Shown: positions 27,895-36,579, numbered from the stretch's first letter. The stretch is 64,000 nucleotides of DNA from CAVOAK01 sp963664465 (GCA_963664465.2 CAXXSU010000011.1:124001-188000); one strand, 5' to 3'. The notes: a model not told the origin generated them from the sequence alone. Numbers and translations are program-made.

Positions 27895-28410
27895 ATGAGC
27901 GACGATCTCCTGAAATACGACCAGATGGTTGAAGACGCGTTGCGGGGCGTCGTCCGCTCGACTCTGTCCGAGGTCGCCGAACGCGGGCTGCCGGGCAATC
28001 ATCAGCTCTACTTAACATTTCTGACGGACCATCCAGGCGTTGAGATCGCCGATCATCTCCGCGAACGTTATCCAGGCGATATGACAATCGTGCTGCAGTA
28101 TCAATTCTGGGGTCTTGAAGTAGAGAGCGATGCATTTGCCGTCTCGCTCAGCTTTGACGACATGCGCGAGCGCTTATACATCCCGTTCGACGCCATTACG
28201 AGCTTCGCCGATCCGTCCGTCAATTTTGCGCTTCAATTTAACGATAAGCAGTCAGACGGGGATATTGAAGATGACGACAAGAAGCCTGCTCTGAGCTCCG
28301 CAACGCAAAAGCGGAGCGCAATCAAACTCGCACCTTCCGATGAGCCGGCGCCGCCGTCCGCGACCGCGGACGACAACGTCGTAACTCTCGAAAAATTCCG
28401 CAAGAAGTAG
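27895..28410 (+). CDS. sspB: SspB family ClpXP adaptor
   Basis: Adaptor that binds the ssrA tag and delivers tagged proteins to ClpXP. The N-terminal ~120 residues carry the SspB-alpha fold (YDQMVEDALRGVVRSTLSEV, GDMTIVLQYQFWGLEV, SFDDMRERLYIPFDAITSFADPSV). A disordered acidic linker and a short C-terminal peptide (NVVTLEKFRKK) follow; in known SspB proteins such a tail docks on ClpX. It lies directly downstream of the tmRNA gene that encodes its ligand. Confidence 0.92.
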   Translation: MSDDLLKYDQMVEDALRGVVRSTLSEVAERGLPGNHQLYLTFLTDHPGVEIADHLRERYPGDMTIVLQYQFWGLEVESDAFAVSLSFDDMRERLYIPFDAITSFADPSVNFALQFNDKQSDGDIEDDDKKPALSSATQKRSAIKLAPSDEPAPPSATADDNVVTLEKFRKK

Positions 28411-28461
28411 TTATAGGGCATGCGTTGCGGACCGATTCGCATCACGATCTGCGCAACAAAC

Positions 28462-28806
28462 TCAGCCTAAGGCATCAATATTGAGATCCACGCTCGGGCC
28501 AAGCCACATGGCGTGGTCGGTGTGGTCGGGAATTGCTTCACCTGTGTTCGGGTGCACGAAGATGGTCAGGTCTCGTCGATTGAGTGCAAGCCAGGGGATC
28601 AGTTTGTCGAACAGCTCACTATCAAATTCGACTTGGTAGCTCCACCGGGGATGCGGCCCAACCGGCTTGTCGTGCCAGCGTCCGTAAACGGCGTCGAACT
28701 GCGCTTCAAGTCCGAGCCGTACATGTGCGGCTGCCTCTTTCGACGCGGCGTCGTAATAAACATGCGCATGATAGCTCTTGATATTTTCGCTCTGCCGTTC
28801 CGACAT
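28462..28806 (-). CDS. DOPA 4,5-dioxygenase family protein
   Basis: A 114-residue protein of the DOPA 4,5-dioxygenase-like family, a small ferredoxin-like metalloenzyme fold. Visible family features are YHAHVYYD (metal-binding His pair), GRWHDKPVGPHPRWSYQV and LTIFVHPNTG. In fungi the family cleaves DOPA; bacterial members are mostly uncharacterised. It is convergent with sspB, and a 20-bp tandem repeat lies just beyond its start side. Confidence 0.85.
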   Translation of the reverse strand: MSERQSENIKSYHAHVYYDAASKEAAAHVRLGLEAQFDAVYGRWHDKPVGPHPRWSYQVEFDSELFDKLIPWLALNRRDLTIFVHPNTGEAIPDHTDHAMWLGPSVDLNIDALG

Positions 28807-28892
28807 TCAATCTCTCCTGCAGAATTGGTCGTATATACCTCGAGATTTAGCACGCCCGATGTGTCCAGGCATATCTCCAGGCCAATAGATAT

Positions 28893-30437
28893 TCAACACC
28901 CGGGGCCGCCAATTTGGCGGCGCCCGCTAGTTTGCCGCCTGCTTGGTCGAAATGCCGCCTGCTTGGTCGAAACGACAAATGCGGATAGGCCTTGCTTCTT
29001 CAAACGTCCCACCAGCCGATTGGCACTGCGCCTGTCTTCGAATTGGCCGGCCCACACGACAAACCAGATTTGGCCTTTCTTGTCGGGACGCTCGATAATT
29101 TTCCCCTGGTGCCCGCTCTTGGCCAAATCGAGCATCATATCCCCGGCGTTTTCGGTTTCGCGAAATGCGCCAACTTGCACAGCAAATTTACCGTTAGCAG
29201 CCTTGGCGGAGCTGGCCGTCGGTTTAGTCAGAGACACACGCTGCGCCGCGCTAGAATGCTGCGCCGCGCTAGAATGCTGCGCCGCGCTAGAATTGAGTGT
29301 CGACCCGCCCTGAGCTTTGACGATATCAATCGCGTCAAGCGCCGACGGCACGTTTGGCTTTGGAACTGGCCTCGGCGCCAACTTGGCGGCGGCGGCGTTT
29401 GCCGCCGAAATCAACGGGGACGCGCCCTTCGAGTTTTTCGTCTTTTGGCTGATAACCGTGACGCCGCGTGCGCTCAGCGCTTTCATCGCGATCCGAGCTT
29501 GCGCGTGACCGTTCTCTGCTGCCAAACGATACCACAGCAACGCCTCGCCGTAGTCTTTCTGCGGGCCATTGCCAATCTCGTAGAGCGCTCCTAGGCTGAA
29601 TTGGGCATCGGCAAGACCGTATTCAGCGGCCTGCCGGTACCATAGCGCGGCCTCCTTGTTGTCGCGCGGAACTCCGATGGCGTTCGCGTATAGCCAGCCA
29701 ACATTGTACTGAGCGTTTGCGAGCCCCTGATCGGCGGCGCGGCGATACCACATCATTGCAGCACTATAGTCGCGCTCAACGCCGTGGCCGGACTCGTAGA
29801 GATTACCAAGATTGTTCTGCGATATGGCGCGACCCTGTTCAGCCGCCCTGAGATACCACTTCGCCGCCTCTGCCCGATCCGGCGGCACGCCGATGCCCTG
29901 AGCATACATCCAGGCGATGTTGTGCTGCGCGTCACCCAGTCCCTGTTCGGCGGCTTTCAGAAACCACTGTGCCGCATCGGCATGGTCGACCGGCAGACCG
30001 GCACCCTTCTCGAGCAACAATGCGAGATTATGCTGCGAGATCGCCTGGCCCTGCTCGGCTGCCTTGCGATACCACTTGGCGGCCTCAGCTGGATTTTGCT
30101 CCGTGCCGCGACCGTTCTCGAGCATGATGCCGAGGTTGTTTTGCGACACGGCATGGCCCTGCTCGGCGGCCAGTCGGTACCACTTTGCTGCCTGCCCAAG
30201 ATCCTGCGGCACGCTCTGGCCGAGATCATACATGACCGCCAAATTGTGTTGGGCGTTGGCGTCTCCGGCATCCGCACGCTGCAAAAAGGCTTTATAAGCC
30301 GCGGCATAGTTTCCGCTCTTGTACGCAGCCCAGCCGGTCGTTTCGCCGGCATCGACCGAAGACGCGGCAAGGGTTGCTAATCCCGCGATCAGAAGGCTCA
30401 CCAAGAGCCCGCGCACCCTCGATCGTGTAGCGATCAA
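28893..30437 (-). CDS. exported Sel1-repeat protein with C-terminal SPOR domain
   Basis: An exported protein with about eight Sel1-like repeats of 36 residues (pattern A-x-WYRxAAExG-x-A-x-x-LGxxY, about residues 30-345), a low-complexity linker, and a C-terminal SPOR domain (GKFAVQVGAFRETENAG to KKQGLSAFVV) that in known cases binds denuded septal peptidoglycan. The TTG start (30437) has an ideal GGAGG 8 nt upstream and gives a clean signal peptide (MIATRSRVRGLLVSLLIAGL); an ATG at 30458 lacks a Shine-Dalgarno. The last 16 or so residues are altered by a 20-bp duplication. It starts just after the overlapping prepilin gene. Confidence 0.82.
   Translation of the reverse strand: MIATRSRVRGLLVSLLIAGLATLAASSVDAGETTGWAAYKSGNYAAAYKAFLQRADAGDANAQHNLAVMYDLGQSVPQDLGQAAKWYRLAAEQGHAVSQNNLGIMLENGRGTEQNPAEAAKWYRKAAEQGQAISQHNLALLLEKGAGLPVDHADAAQWFLKAAEQGLGDAQHNIAWMYAQGIGVPPDRAEAAKWYLRAAEQGRAISQNNLGNLYESGHGVERDYSAAMMWYRRAADQGLANAQYNVGWLYANAIGVPRDNKEAALWYRQAAEYGLADAQFSLGALYEIGNGPQKDYGEALLWYRLAAENGHAQARIAMKALSARGVTVISQKTKNSKGASPLISAANAAAAKLAPRPVPKPNVPSALDAIDIVKAQGGSTLNSSAAQHSSAAQHSSAAQRVSLTKPTASSAKAANGKFAVQVGAFRETENAGDMMLDLAKSGHQGKIIERPDKKGQIWFVVWAGQFEDRRSANRLVGRLKKQGLSAFVVSTKQAAFRPSRRQTSGRRQIGGPGC
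28933..28972. repeat. 20-bp tandem duplication that shifts the end of the Sel1-SPOR gene
   Basis: The 20-mer beginning tgccgcctgcttggtcg is present twice in direct succession (28933-28952, 28953-28972). Because 20 is not a multiple of three, the minus-strand frame changes after the first copy. Removing one copy would end the protein at STKQAAN-stop; with both it runs on into AFRPSRRQ and stops at 28893. Confidence 0.85.
29240..29293. repeat. three 18-bp tandem units in the Sel1-SPOR linker
   Basis: gctgcgccgcgctagaat occurs three times without error. On the coding (minus) strand it encodes NSSAAQH/SSAAQH repeats between the Sel1 repeats and the SPOR domain, so it lengthens a flexible linker in frame. 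Confidence 0.9.
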
Positions 30438-30441
30438 ATAC

Positions 30442-30621
30442 TTATCCTCCAAACGCATCAACGACCAATTGAAACAAAGCAGCCACTTGTCCACCGAGCA
30501 AGGCGATGCTGCCGACGATAACAATGGCGATGGCGCCAGCGATCAATCCGTATTCCATGGCTGTCGCGCCAGTTATATCGCGCCAAATTTGGCGGTAGAT
30601 TCGAATCGCCGGACAGGACAC
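30442..30621 (-). CDS. Flp/Fap-type prepilin (type IVb pilin)
   Basis: A 59-residue protein starting with GTG at 30621 (AGGAGAGACGAGAGG upstream) and ending TAA at 30442. It has the class-IVb prepilin leader: basic MSCPAIRIYRQIWRDITG, then cleavage after Gly with Glu at +5 and Tyr at +6 (ATAMEYG), followed by a hydrophobic helix (LIAGAIAIVIVGSIALLGG). Mature length would be 41 residues. No tad/cpa secretion genes are nearby, so it would have to be exported by a system encoded elsewhere. Its tail carries the Shine-Dalgarno of the Sel1-SPOR gene. Confidence 0.8.
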   Translation of the reverse strand: MSCPAIRIYRQIWRDITGATAMEYGLIAGAIAIVIVGSIALLGGQVAALFQLVVDAFGG

Positions 30622-30716
30622 CCTCTCGTCTCTCCTGTGATCGCACTTCTGTCGATTCTATTTCGTCAAAAATGGCTCTGATTGGAACGGCAACCGCGCA
30701 TCTTTCAAAGCCTTCG

Positions 30717-31451
30717 TTACATGTTCACTAACAGTTTCAGCCGAGCGTGATCCTTGATCACGAATGTCTTGTGCTTGCGCTGCAAGACGCCGTCACGCAC
30801 CAGGCTGCCGATGGCCATCGCAACCTCCGGTTTTTCCGTTCCAGACCAACTGGCAATTTCGTTGTGATGGGGTACGGCTCTAATCAACCAGCTTCCGTCG
30901 CCGCGTGGATTCGGCTCGGCCATACGCAGTAACTCGGAGTAAATGCGCTGATGCGGCGTCATCGAACTGAGCGATGAAACACGCTGGTTCATATTCCGGA
31001 TGATATTTGCAAAATGATCGAGCAGGCGTAGCGCGACGCGCGGATGTTCAAGCAATAAAGTGAGAAAATGCTCTCGCGGCAATGCCGCGATAACACAATA
31101 GTCGCTGCCGACAACGCGCGCCGAACGTTCTTGACTATCGACCGCCGATAACTCCCCGAAATGATCGCCTGCCTGCAGATCTGCCAAGGCGACTTCACGC
31201 TCATCGCCCAAATAATTCATGACCCGCACAGTGCCGGCGACGATGAAATACACCTCATGCGTATTGTCGTCACGATCGAGCACAGTCCCGTGGGCGCCAA
31301 ACTCCAGCCATCGGCATTTCGGCTCGATTTCGCGGAGCGCACTGGCTGGAAGATCTTCCAGCAAGCCGATCTTGTCTAATCTGCGCGCGCTAGCCGGTGG
31401 GCTGGAGACTTCTTCAGCTGCGTCTGCCTCAGACTGAGTTTCGTCCGACAC
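30717..31451 (-). CDS. Crp/Fnr family transcriptional regulator
   Basis: A 244-residue regulator. A polar N-terminal tail of about 25 residues is followed by a cyclic-nucleotide-binding jelly roll (residues 30-150, with GDHFGELSAVD as the phosphate-binding-cassette counterpart) and a winged HTH (about 165-240, with HNEIASWSGTEKPEVAMAIGSLVRDGVL). The cassette lacks the Arg-Ser pair of true cAMP binders, and there are no FNR cysteines, so the ligand is unknown. It precedes the prepilin and Sel1-SPOR genes by about 95 bp on the same strand and may regulate them (inference). Confidence 0.85.
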   Translation of the reverse strand: MSDETQSEADAAEEVSSPPASARRLDKIGLLEDLPASALREIEPKCRWLEFGAHGTVLDRDDNTHEVYFIVAGTVRVMNYLGDEREVALADLQAGDHFGELSAVDSQERSARVVGSDYCVIAALPREHFLTLLLEHPRVALRLLDHFANIIRNMNQRVSSLSSMTPHQRIYSELLRMAEPNPRGDGSWLIRAVPHHNEIASWSGTEKPEVAMAIGSLVRDGVLQRKHKTFVIKDHARLKLLVNM

Positions 31452-31878
31452 CCTTCACCTCGTGTGCTTACTTTTCTGTTGGAACGACGACAACGGCATG
31501 AGCCGAGCCATACATGATGCGAATCCGCAATGGCCACGTCGACGCTCCCTGTATCGACAAACTTAGCGACGATATGGCGGACTTAACAAGTCGATTCCAC
31601 TCGATGCGGACTGGCGCAGCAAACAAAGATCCAAACAACTCATGTAAAATTCAACGAGTTACGTGGATTAAGCGAGGCGCTCTATGCCTCAAACTGGCAT
31701 TATCCGGCGAAGTTTTAGGCATGGGCCCACTTCGAAATCCATGTCAATTCGACCGCTCCAACGACTCGGACGGTCGAAATGCATACACTCGGCAGCGAAT
31801 CTGCATTCCAGAAATTGGCTAAATCACGGTTTTTCAACAATAATTGCCGACCGCACGCGACAATACTGAATTATTTCA
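31452..31878. other. intergenic region between the Crp-like gene and IS copy B
   Basis: About 430 bp. The open frames in it have no recognisable composition or family signature. It should hold the promoter of the Crp-like gene on the minus strand, but I cannot place it with confidence. This is the left border of the accessory region. Confidence 0.5.
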
Positions 31879-32917
31879 TTAGGGTATCCTATTCGCTCTC
31901 GTAGTGGCAAGATGTTGTGATGGCCGAGAATACTGCCCATCCCGTTGGCGGGATCGATTACCCTCGCACGCTTATGGAATTTGACGACTGGTTCGCTTCT
32001 GAGGCCGCCTGTGCGGATTTTCTTCGGCGTGTCCGTTGGCCTGCCGGGTTTCGGTGTCCGGCCTGCGGGGGAACCGAGGCGTGGGTGACGGCCAGGGGCC
32101 AACAGCGATGTGCGGGATGCCAACGTCAGACGTCGCCGACCGCGGGGACGATCTTCGAGGGTACGCGGAAACCGTTGCGGCTTTGGTTCCAGGCGATGTG
32201 GTATGTGACGAATCAGAAGCACGGCGTCAGTGCGCTTGGGGTTCAACGAATACTCGGCCTGGGCGGTTATCAAACGGCTTGGACATGGCTCCATAAGCTG
32301 CGCCGGGCCATGGTTCGACCGGGCAGAGAGCTTCTGAATGGCGAGGTCGAGGTCGACGAAACCTATGTGGGCGGCCGGGAGGTTGGCGTTACGGGGCGGA
32401 AAACAAACAAGAAATCGATTGTCGCGATTGCCGCCGAAATCCGGGGTCGGGGCACCGGTCGTATCCGCATGGCGCGTGTCGAGGACGCATCCGCCGAGAG
32501 CCTCATTCCTTTCGTCCAAACGGCTGTGTGCCCGGGAGCAACGATTCGAACCGATGGCTGGCGAGCCTACAACGGTCTCACGGGAGTCGGCTTCGAACAC
32601 CAGCCGAAAAATATTTCCGCCAGCGGCGACCCAGCCCACATTGTCATGCCCCAAGTTCATCGGGTAGCCGGCCTCCTTGATCGGTGGTGGCTGGGTATTC
32701 ACCATGGGGCTATTAGCGCCTCCCAGCTTGATTACTATCTGGACGAGTTCACGTTCCGCTTCAATCGCCGCCGATCCAAAGCTCGCGGCCTCCTGTTCTA
32801 TCGACTCCTCCAGCAAGCAGTGCAACTGGAGCCCGTGCCATACAAGAAGCTCGTCGGGGGCAGACCCAGCCCTGCCCCCCAGATCTAGGCACTACGAGAG
32901 CGAATAGGATACCCTAT
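31879..32917 (+). mobile_element. IS1595-family insertion sequence, copy B
   Basis: Same element as at 27-1065, in the same orientation, one base different in the transposase plus a changed outermost left base (TTAGGG instead of ATAGGG). The 8-bp flanks (TTATTTCA and TACCCGGA) do not match, so this copy has lost its target duplication, probably by an adjacent deletion or recombination. The right flank leads straight into a fragment of the same IS and a truncated helicase gene. Confidence 0.88.
31920..32888 (+). CDS. IS1595-family transposase (ISXO2-like), copy B
   Basis: Identical to copy A except for Asn in place of His in WYVTNQ. The zinc ribbon, the VDETYVGG and RTDGWRAY catalytic Asp motifs and the C-terminal YLDEFTFRFNRR are all intact, so it should be active and could also mobilise copy A. 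A GTG at 31917 directly precedes the ATG. Confidence 0.9.
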   Translation: MAENTAHPVGGIDYPRTLMEFDDWFASEAACADFLRRVRWPAGFRCPACGGTEAWVTARGQQRCAGCQRQTSPTAGTIFEGTRKPLRLWFQAMWYVTNQKHGVSALGVQRILGLGGYQTAWTWLHKLRRAMVRPGRELLNGEVEVDETYVGGREVGVTGRKTNKKSIVAIAAEIRGRGTGRIRMARVEDASAESLIPFVQTAVCPGATIRTDGWRAYNGLTGVGFEHQPKNISASGDPAHIVMPQVHRVAGLLDRWWLGIHHGAISASQLDYYLDEFTFRFNRRRSKARGLLFYRLLQQAVQLEPVPYKKLVGGRPSPAPQI

Positions 32918-32947
32918 TACCCGGATTGGAGAGGAGGCGTACTTCAA

Positions 32948-32997
32948 ATTTTCTTCGGCGTGTCCGTTGGCCTGCCGGGTTTCGGTGTCCGGCCTGC
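32948..32997 (+). repeat. 50-bp internal fragment of the IS1595 transposase gene
   Basis: A 50-bp stretch (attttcttcggcgtgtccg...ggcctgc) is identical to positions 165-214 of copy A and the matching part of copy B. It is fused directly to the remaining part of a helicase gene. It shows that an IS copy once stood here or inserted into that gene, and that the sequence between was deleted. Confidence 0.9.
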
Positions 32998-34828
32998 ACG
33001 ATATCACCTGCGGCAATCCCGCCACATTTCAGGGCAAAGAGCGCAACATCATGTTCGTGAGCATGGTCGAGTGCCCAGAAACCCAATCCGCCAAGACGAC
33101 GCTGCTTTGGCAACAGCGGTTCAACGTAGCATTTTCCCGCGCCCGCGACCGTATGTACCTATTCCGCTCTGTGGACGAGGATGAACTAAATCCCGATGAC
33201 CTGAAGGCCGCTGCGATACGCCACTTCAAGTCACCGATGGAGATCACCGTTTCCGTTGGGGACGACTTAATAGAACTCTGCGAGTCAGAGTTTGAGCGGG
33301 ACGTGTTCCGACGACTTCGCGATCTGGGCTACCGAGTTGCGCCACAGGTAAGTGTGGCGGGGTACGCCATCGATATGGTCGTGGAAGGGGCGCATGATCA
33401 GCGTCTCGCCATAGAATTGGACGGCGACAAGTACCACCCACCCGAGCAGTGGATTGATGACCTTGTTCGTCAGCGGACCATGGAACGGATGGGTTGGCGG
33501 TTCTGGCGGTGTTGGGGCTCCAGTTATTACCTCGACCCCGACTCCTGCATCGACGATTTGGTCCAGACGCTCGGCTCCCTGGGCATCGAGCCGTTGGGCA
33601 GCGAAGCTCCGAGAAACGTTTACACCGAACATCGTGTTGTCGAGGCCCCCAAAGTGGAGGCTCCTGATACGGGGGAGGCGGTGGGTGCGGAACAGCAAGA
33701 GCTTCCCGTGGTCGAGGAGCCAGCGTTGGTAGTGGAAACCATGGAGCCGCACCGGGAACCACGAGTAGCAGATTTGCTTTCTGGGGCTCCTGACGCTGGG
33801 GAGGCGGCGACTCGAGCACCTTCAACCCCGCCTACAGAGGTCGAGGACAAGTCCGAGACAATCGAAGTCGGAAGACCGTGTTTTGATCGCTTACAACGAC
33901 GACACAGGTCGCCAACACACCATCAGCATCAGCCAAACCGAGCATAATCCCGACATGAGAGTTATCCGGGTCGGGCATCCATTGGCCGAGGCCCTCCTTG
34001 GTGCTGTGGTTGACGAGGAACTGGAGATACCAGCCGGAGGCGGCAAGCGGGTCGTCACGGTGGTGGGGATCGAAAAGAGCACCTCGACGCTTCAAATTCA
34101 AGAGTCCGGCACCCACGCTCCACTTGACGGGGCCAAGGCTGGACAATCCGAAGGCGCGGGCGAAACTGGTGTGGTTCCCAATGAGGGTGAAGCTGTTGCC
34201 TTGCCGGTATCCGAGGCCCCCCTAACTTTAACGGAAGTACCCGAGCGGCTTATACACGCGCACGATTTTGCACAACGGGAGGAGGCTGGCAAAGCGGAAG
34301 AACCCCTCACGGCCCCGGGCGAGACCCGTGAACCACCCCTACACGTCGGTCACACCGACTCGACCCAACCTTACCGGGCTTGGAATCGACATCCCCTTCC
34401 TTATCCGAGGGGAGAGCCACATAACGAGGTCGCAGATCGACTGGTTGAAATCATTGAGGCTGAAGGACCCGTCCTTCTTCACCGAGCCTTTCATCTCTAT
34501 ACCGACGCAGCCGGGATAAAGCGTATCGGAAACCAACTGCGTTCGCGGTTCCTGCGAGCCACCGATATCGCCCTCAAATCGGAACGCATCGAAACTGAGG
34601 AAGGAGGCGACGGTACAAAGTTTGGACTTGAAAGCGTCGTTCGTTCCGCTGGTTGCCCACCTGTGATTCTCAGAACTCGCGGGCCACGCACCTTCGAGGA
34701 ATTACCATTCTCCGAAATTAAAGTTGTGATGCGGTCCCTTTTCCAGTCCCACCCCACTATCGACGAAGAGACACTTTATCGACGAGTTCTCGAATTTTTC
34801 GATCTTAAACGCCTCACCTCGAACGTTA
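32998..34828 (+). pseudogene. truncated SF1 helicase with REase/DUF3320-type C-terminus (left part)
   Basis: What remains is the C-terminal part of a large DNA/RNA helicase. In order: the superfamily-1 motifs near ATFQGKERNIMFVSMVEC and RFNVAFSRARDRMYLF; a very-short-patch-repair-like nuclease domain (ESEFERDVFRRLRDLGYRV...AIELDGDKYH...RTMERMGWRFWRCW); a variable acidic region; a GreA/B-C-terminal-like segment (RVIRVGHPLAEALLGAVVDEE); and a DUF3320-like segment (VEIIEAEGPVLLHRAFHLYTDAAGIKR). The N-terminus is gone at the IS fragment. A frameshift near 33870-33890 separates ETIEVG from DRVLIAYNDD. An IS5 element then splits it at 34828. Such proteins are often found with defence genes (inference). 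Confidence 0.75.
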
Positions 34829-36114
34829 GGGAACCTCTAAAAATTCTCCTTTTTCGGGCGTCGTCGATTTAGAATCGGGTTGACGATTTGTTGATAGCGG
34901 GAGGCGTGGTTGATGGGTCAGATGGGGTTTTTCGATCTTGGGAACCGGTATTCCGGTCTTGACGCCAAGAACGAGCCGCTTTTGAAGATCGACGGGGTGG
35001 TTCCGTGGGAGGACTTGCGCGCCCGTCTTGAGGCGGTGTGGCGGCGTGCGGACAAGGTGCGCAAATCGCGGGCGGGACGCAAGCCGTGGGATGCGATTGT
35101 GATGTTCAAGACGATCATTCTGTGCGCGCTCTACAATCTCTCGGACGACCAAGTTGAGCATCAGATCCGTGACCGCCTGTCGTTCATGCGATTTCTGGGG
35201 TTGGGTCTAGAGGGCCGGGTTCCCGACGCCAAGACGGTGTGGCTGTACCGCGAACAGTTAACGCAAGCTGGCGTGATCGAGGCTTTATTCGAGACGTTCG
35301 ATGGCTACCTGAAGGATCAGGGCTATCTGGCGATGGGCGGCCAGATCATCGACGCCTCGATTGTGGCGGTACCCAAACAGCGCAACAGCCGCGAGGAGAA
35401 CGCGCGGATAAAGGCGGGCGAGACGCCGGCAGGCTGGGAGGACAAGCCGGCAAAGCGGCGCCAAAAGGATGTCGAGGCGCGGTCGACCAAGAAGCACGGC
35501 AAGAGCCATTACGGTTACAAGAACCATGTCAACGTGGACCGTCGGCACAAGCTGGTGCGGCGCTATCATGTAAGCGACGCGGCGGAGCACGACAGCCAAG
35601 TCCTCGACGATATCCTGGATGGGGACAACACGGCTTTGGGTGTGTGGGCGGACAGCGCTTACCGCTCGGCGGAGATCGAGGCGTCGCTGAAGGAGAAGGG
35701 GTTGCGGAGCCGGATCCATCGCAAGGGCCGCCGCAACAAGCCGTTGAGCGAGCGCGAGAAGCAAGGCAACAAGACCCGTTCGTCGGTTCGGGTCCGCGTC
35801 GAGCATGTCTTCGGGGCCCAGAGCAACGACATGGGCGGGACGCTGGTGCGTAGTGTCGGGCTGGTGCGGGCGAAGGCGCGGATCGGGTTGAAGAACCTCG
35901 CCTACAACATGCGCCGCCTGGTCCAACTGGAGCGTCTCGCGGCGGCCGTGTGACGATACTCGGAGGAGAAGACCGCCTGGGGACGGTCTTGAAGCGGAAA
36001 TAACTCAATTGGAGCGTGGAAGACCCCGAAAATCTCGGCTCCGGCATGGCTGGAGCTGGTGACAGCCTAGTTAAACAATATCCTCCGGCAACTCACCAAT
36101 TCTTAGAGGTGCCC
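34829..36114 (+). mobile_element. IS5-family insertion sequence in the helicase gene
   Basis: A 1286-bp element. The left end GGGAACCTCTAAAAATT and right end AATTCTTAGAGGTGCCC are imperfect inverted repeats. It is flanked by the 4-bp direct repeat GTTA (34825-34828 and 36115-36118). Removing it with one GTTA rejoins the host frame exactly (LTSNVRNTLAPLAS). It carries one transposase gene. Confidence 0.9.
34913..35953 (+). CDS. IS5-family transposase
   Basis: A DDE transposase of about 346 residues. The N-terminal DUF772-type domain has MFKTIILCALYNLSDDQVEHQIRD and FLGLGLEGRVPDAKTVW. The catalytic core has the first Asp in QIIDASIVAVPKQRN, the second in VWADSAYRSAEIE and the Glu in RVEHVFGAQ. 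An ATG at 34913 follows GGGAGGCGTGG; a TTG directly precedes it. It appears intact. Confidence 0.9.
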   Translation: MGQMGFFDLGNRYSGLDAKNEPLLKIDGVVPWEDLRARLEAVWRRADKVRKSRAGRKPWDAIVMFKTIILCALYNLSDDQVEHQIRDRLSFMRFLGLGLEGRVPDAKTVWLYREQLTQAGVIEALFETFDGYLKDQGYLAMGGQIIDASIVAVPKQRNSREENARIKAGETPAGWEDKPAKRRQKDVEARSTKKHGKSHYGYKNHVNVDRRHKLVRRYHVSDAAEHDSQVLDDILDGDNTALGVWADSAYRSAEIEASLKEKGLRSRIHRKGRRNKPLSEREKQGNKTRSSVRVRVEHVFGAQSNDMGGTLVRSVGLVRAKARIGLKNLAYNMRRLVQLERLAAAV

Positions 36115-36579
36115 GTTAGAAATACGTTGGCTCCGCTCGCCTCAGAGGAGGGCCTTGAATTCACCGAACCCAACTCTTTGGAAACGGACTCCGAAATTGC
36201 GGAAACGGCTTCAAGCTCTGGGAAGAAGTATGACTTCGAGATCTTCGGGGAGCCGTGTTCCGTGGATACACTCGCAGATGTCTTGGTGTCGGTATTGCTG
36301 TCCATCCACAAAATCGACGACAATTTCCTCCCCCGCATAAGTCGGAAAAGTGGCCGGATACGTCCGATTTTGGCTAGGGACCCGCAGGAATTGTATCCTG
36401 GACGGCACGATCTGAGCCATTACTCCCGCAAGGTTGCAGATGGTTGGTACGTTGGTACGAACTTCTCAAAAATGGATGTGGCACGGATATTGGGGCGCAT
36501 ATGCGATGTCGCTGGCCTTGTTCTGGGCGACGACCTGAGTGGTCCAGCTATTGAGGACATCAAGTCGCATGCCCAATGA
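36115..36579 (+). pseudogene. right part of the IS5-interrupted helicase gene
   Basis: After the IS, the frame continues in phase with the left part: a short linker, then a domain with YDFEIFGEPCSVDTLADVLV, ELYPGRHDLSHYSRKVADGWYVGTNFS and ARILGRICDVAGLVLGDDL, ending in a TGA at 36579. I recognise this C-terminal block as one that recurs in restriction/defence-like proteins but cannot name the family. On its own it has no start, since the frame begins inside the IS end. Confidence 0.6.

Noticed and set aside
31514..31822. 102-residue plus-strand frame before IS copy B
   Set aside because: Composition looks random and it has no recognisable motif or ribosome-binding site.
31871..32925. Target duplication around IS copy B
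   Set aside because: The flanking octamers TTATTTCA and TACCCGGA do not match, nor do they match the flanks of copy A.
32967..33947. Intact gene starting inside the 50-bp IS fragment
   Set aside because: Its first ten residues are out-of-frame IS sequence joined to a helicase C-terminus; it is a chance fusion with a truncated gene.
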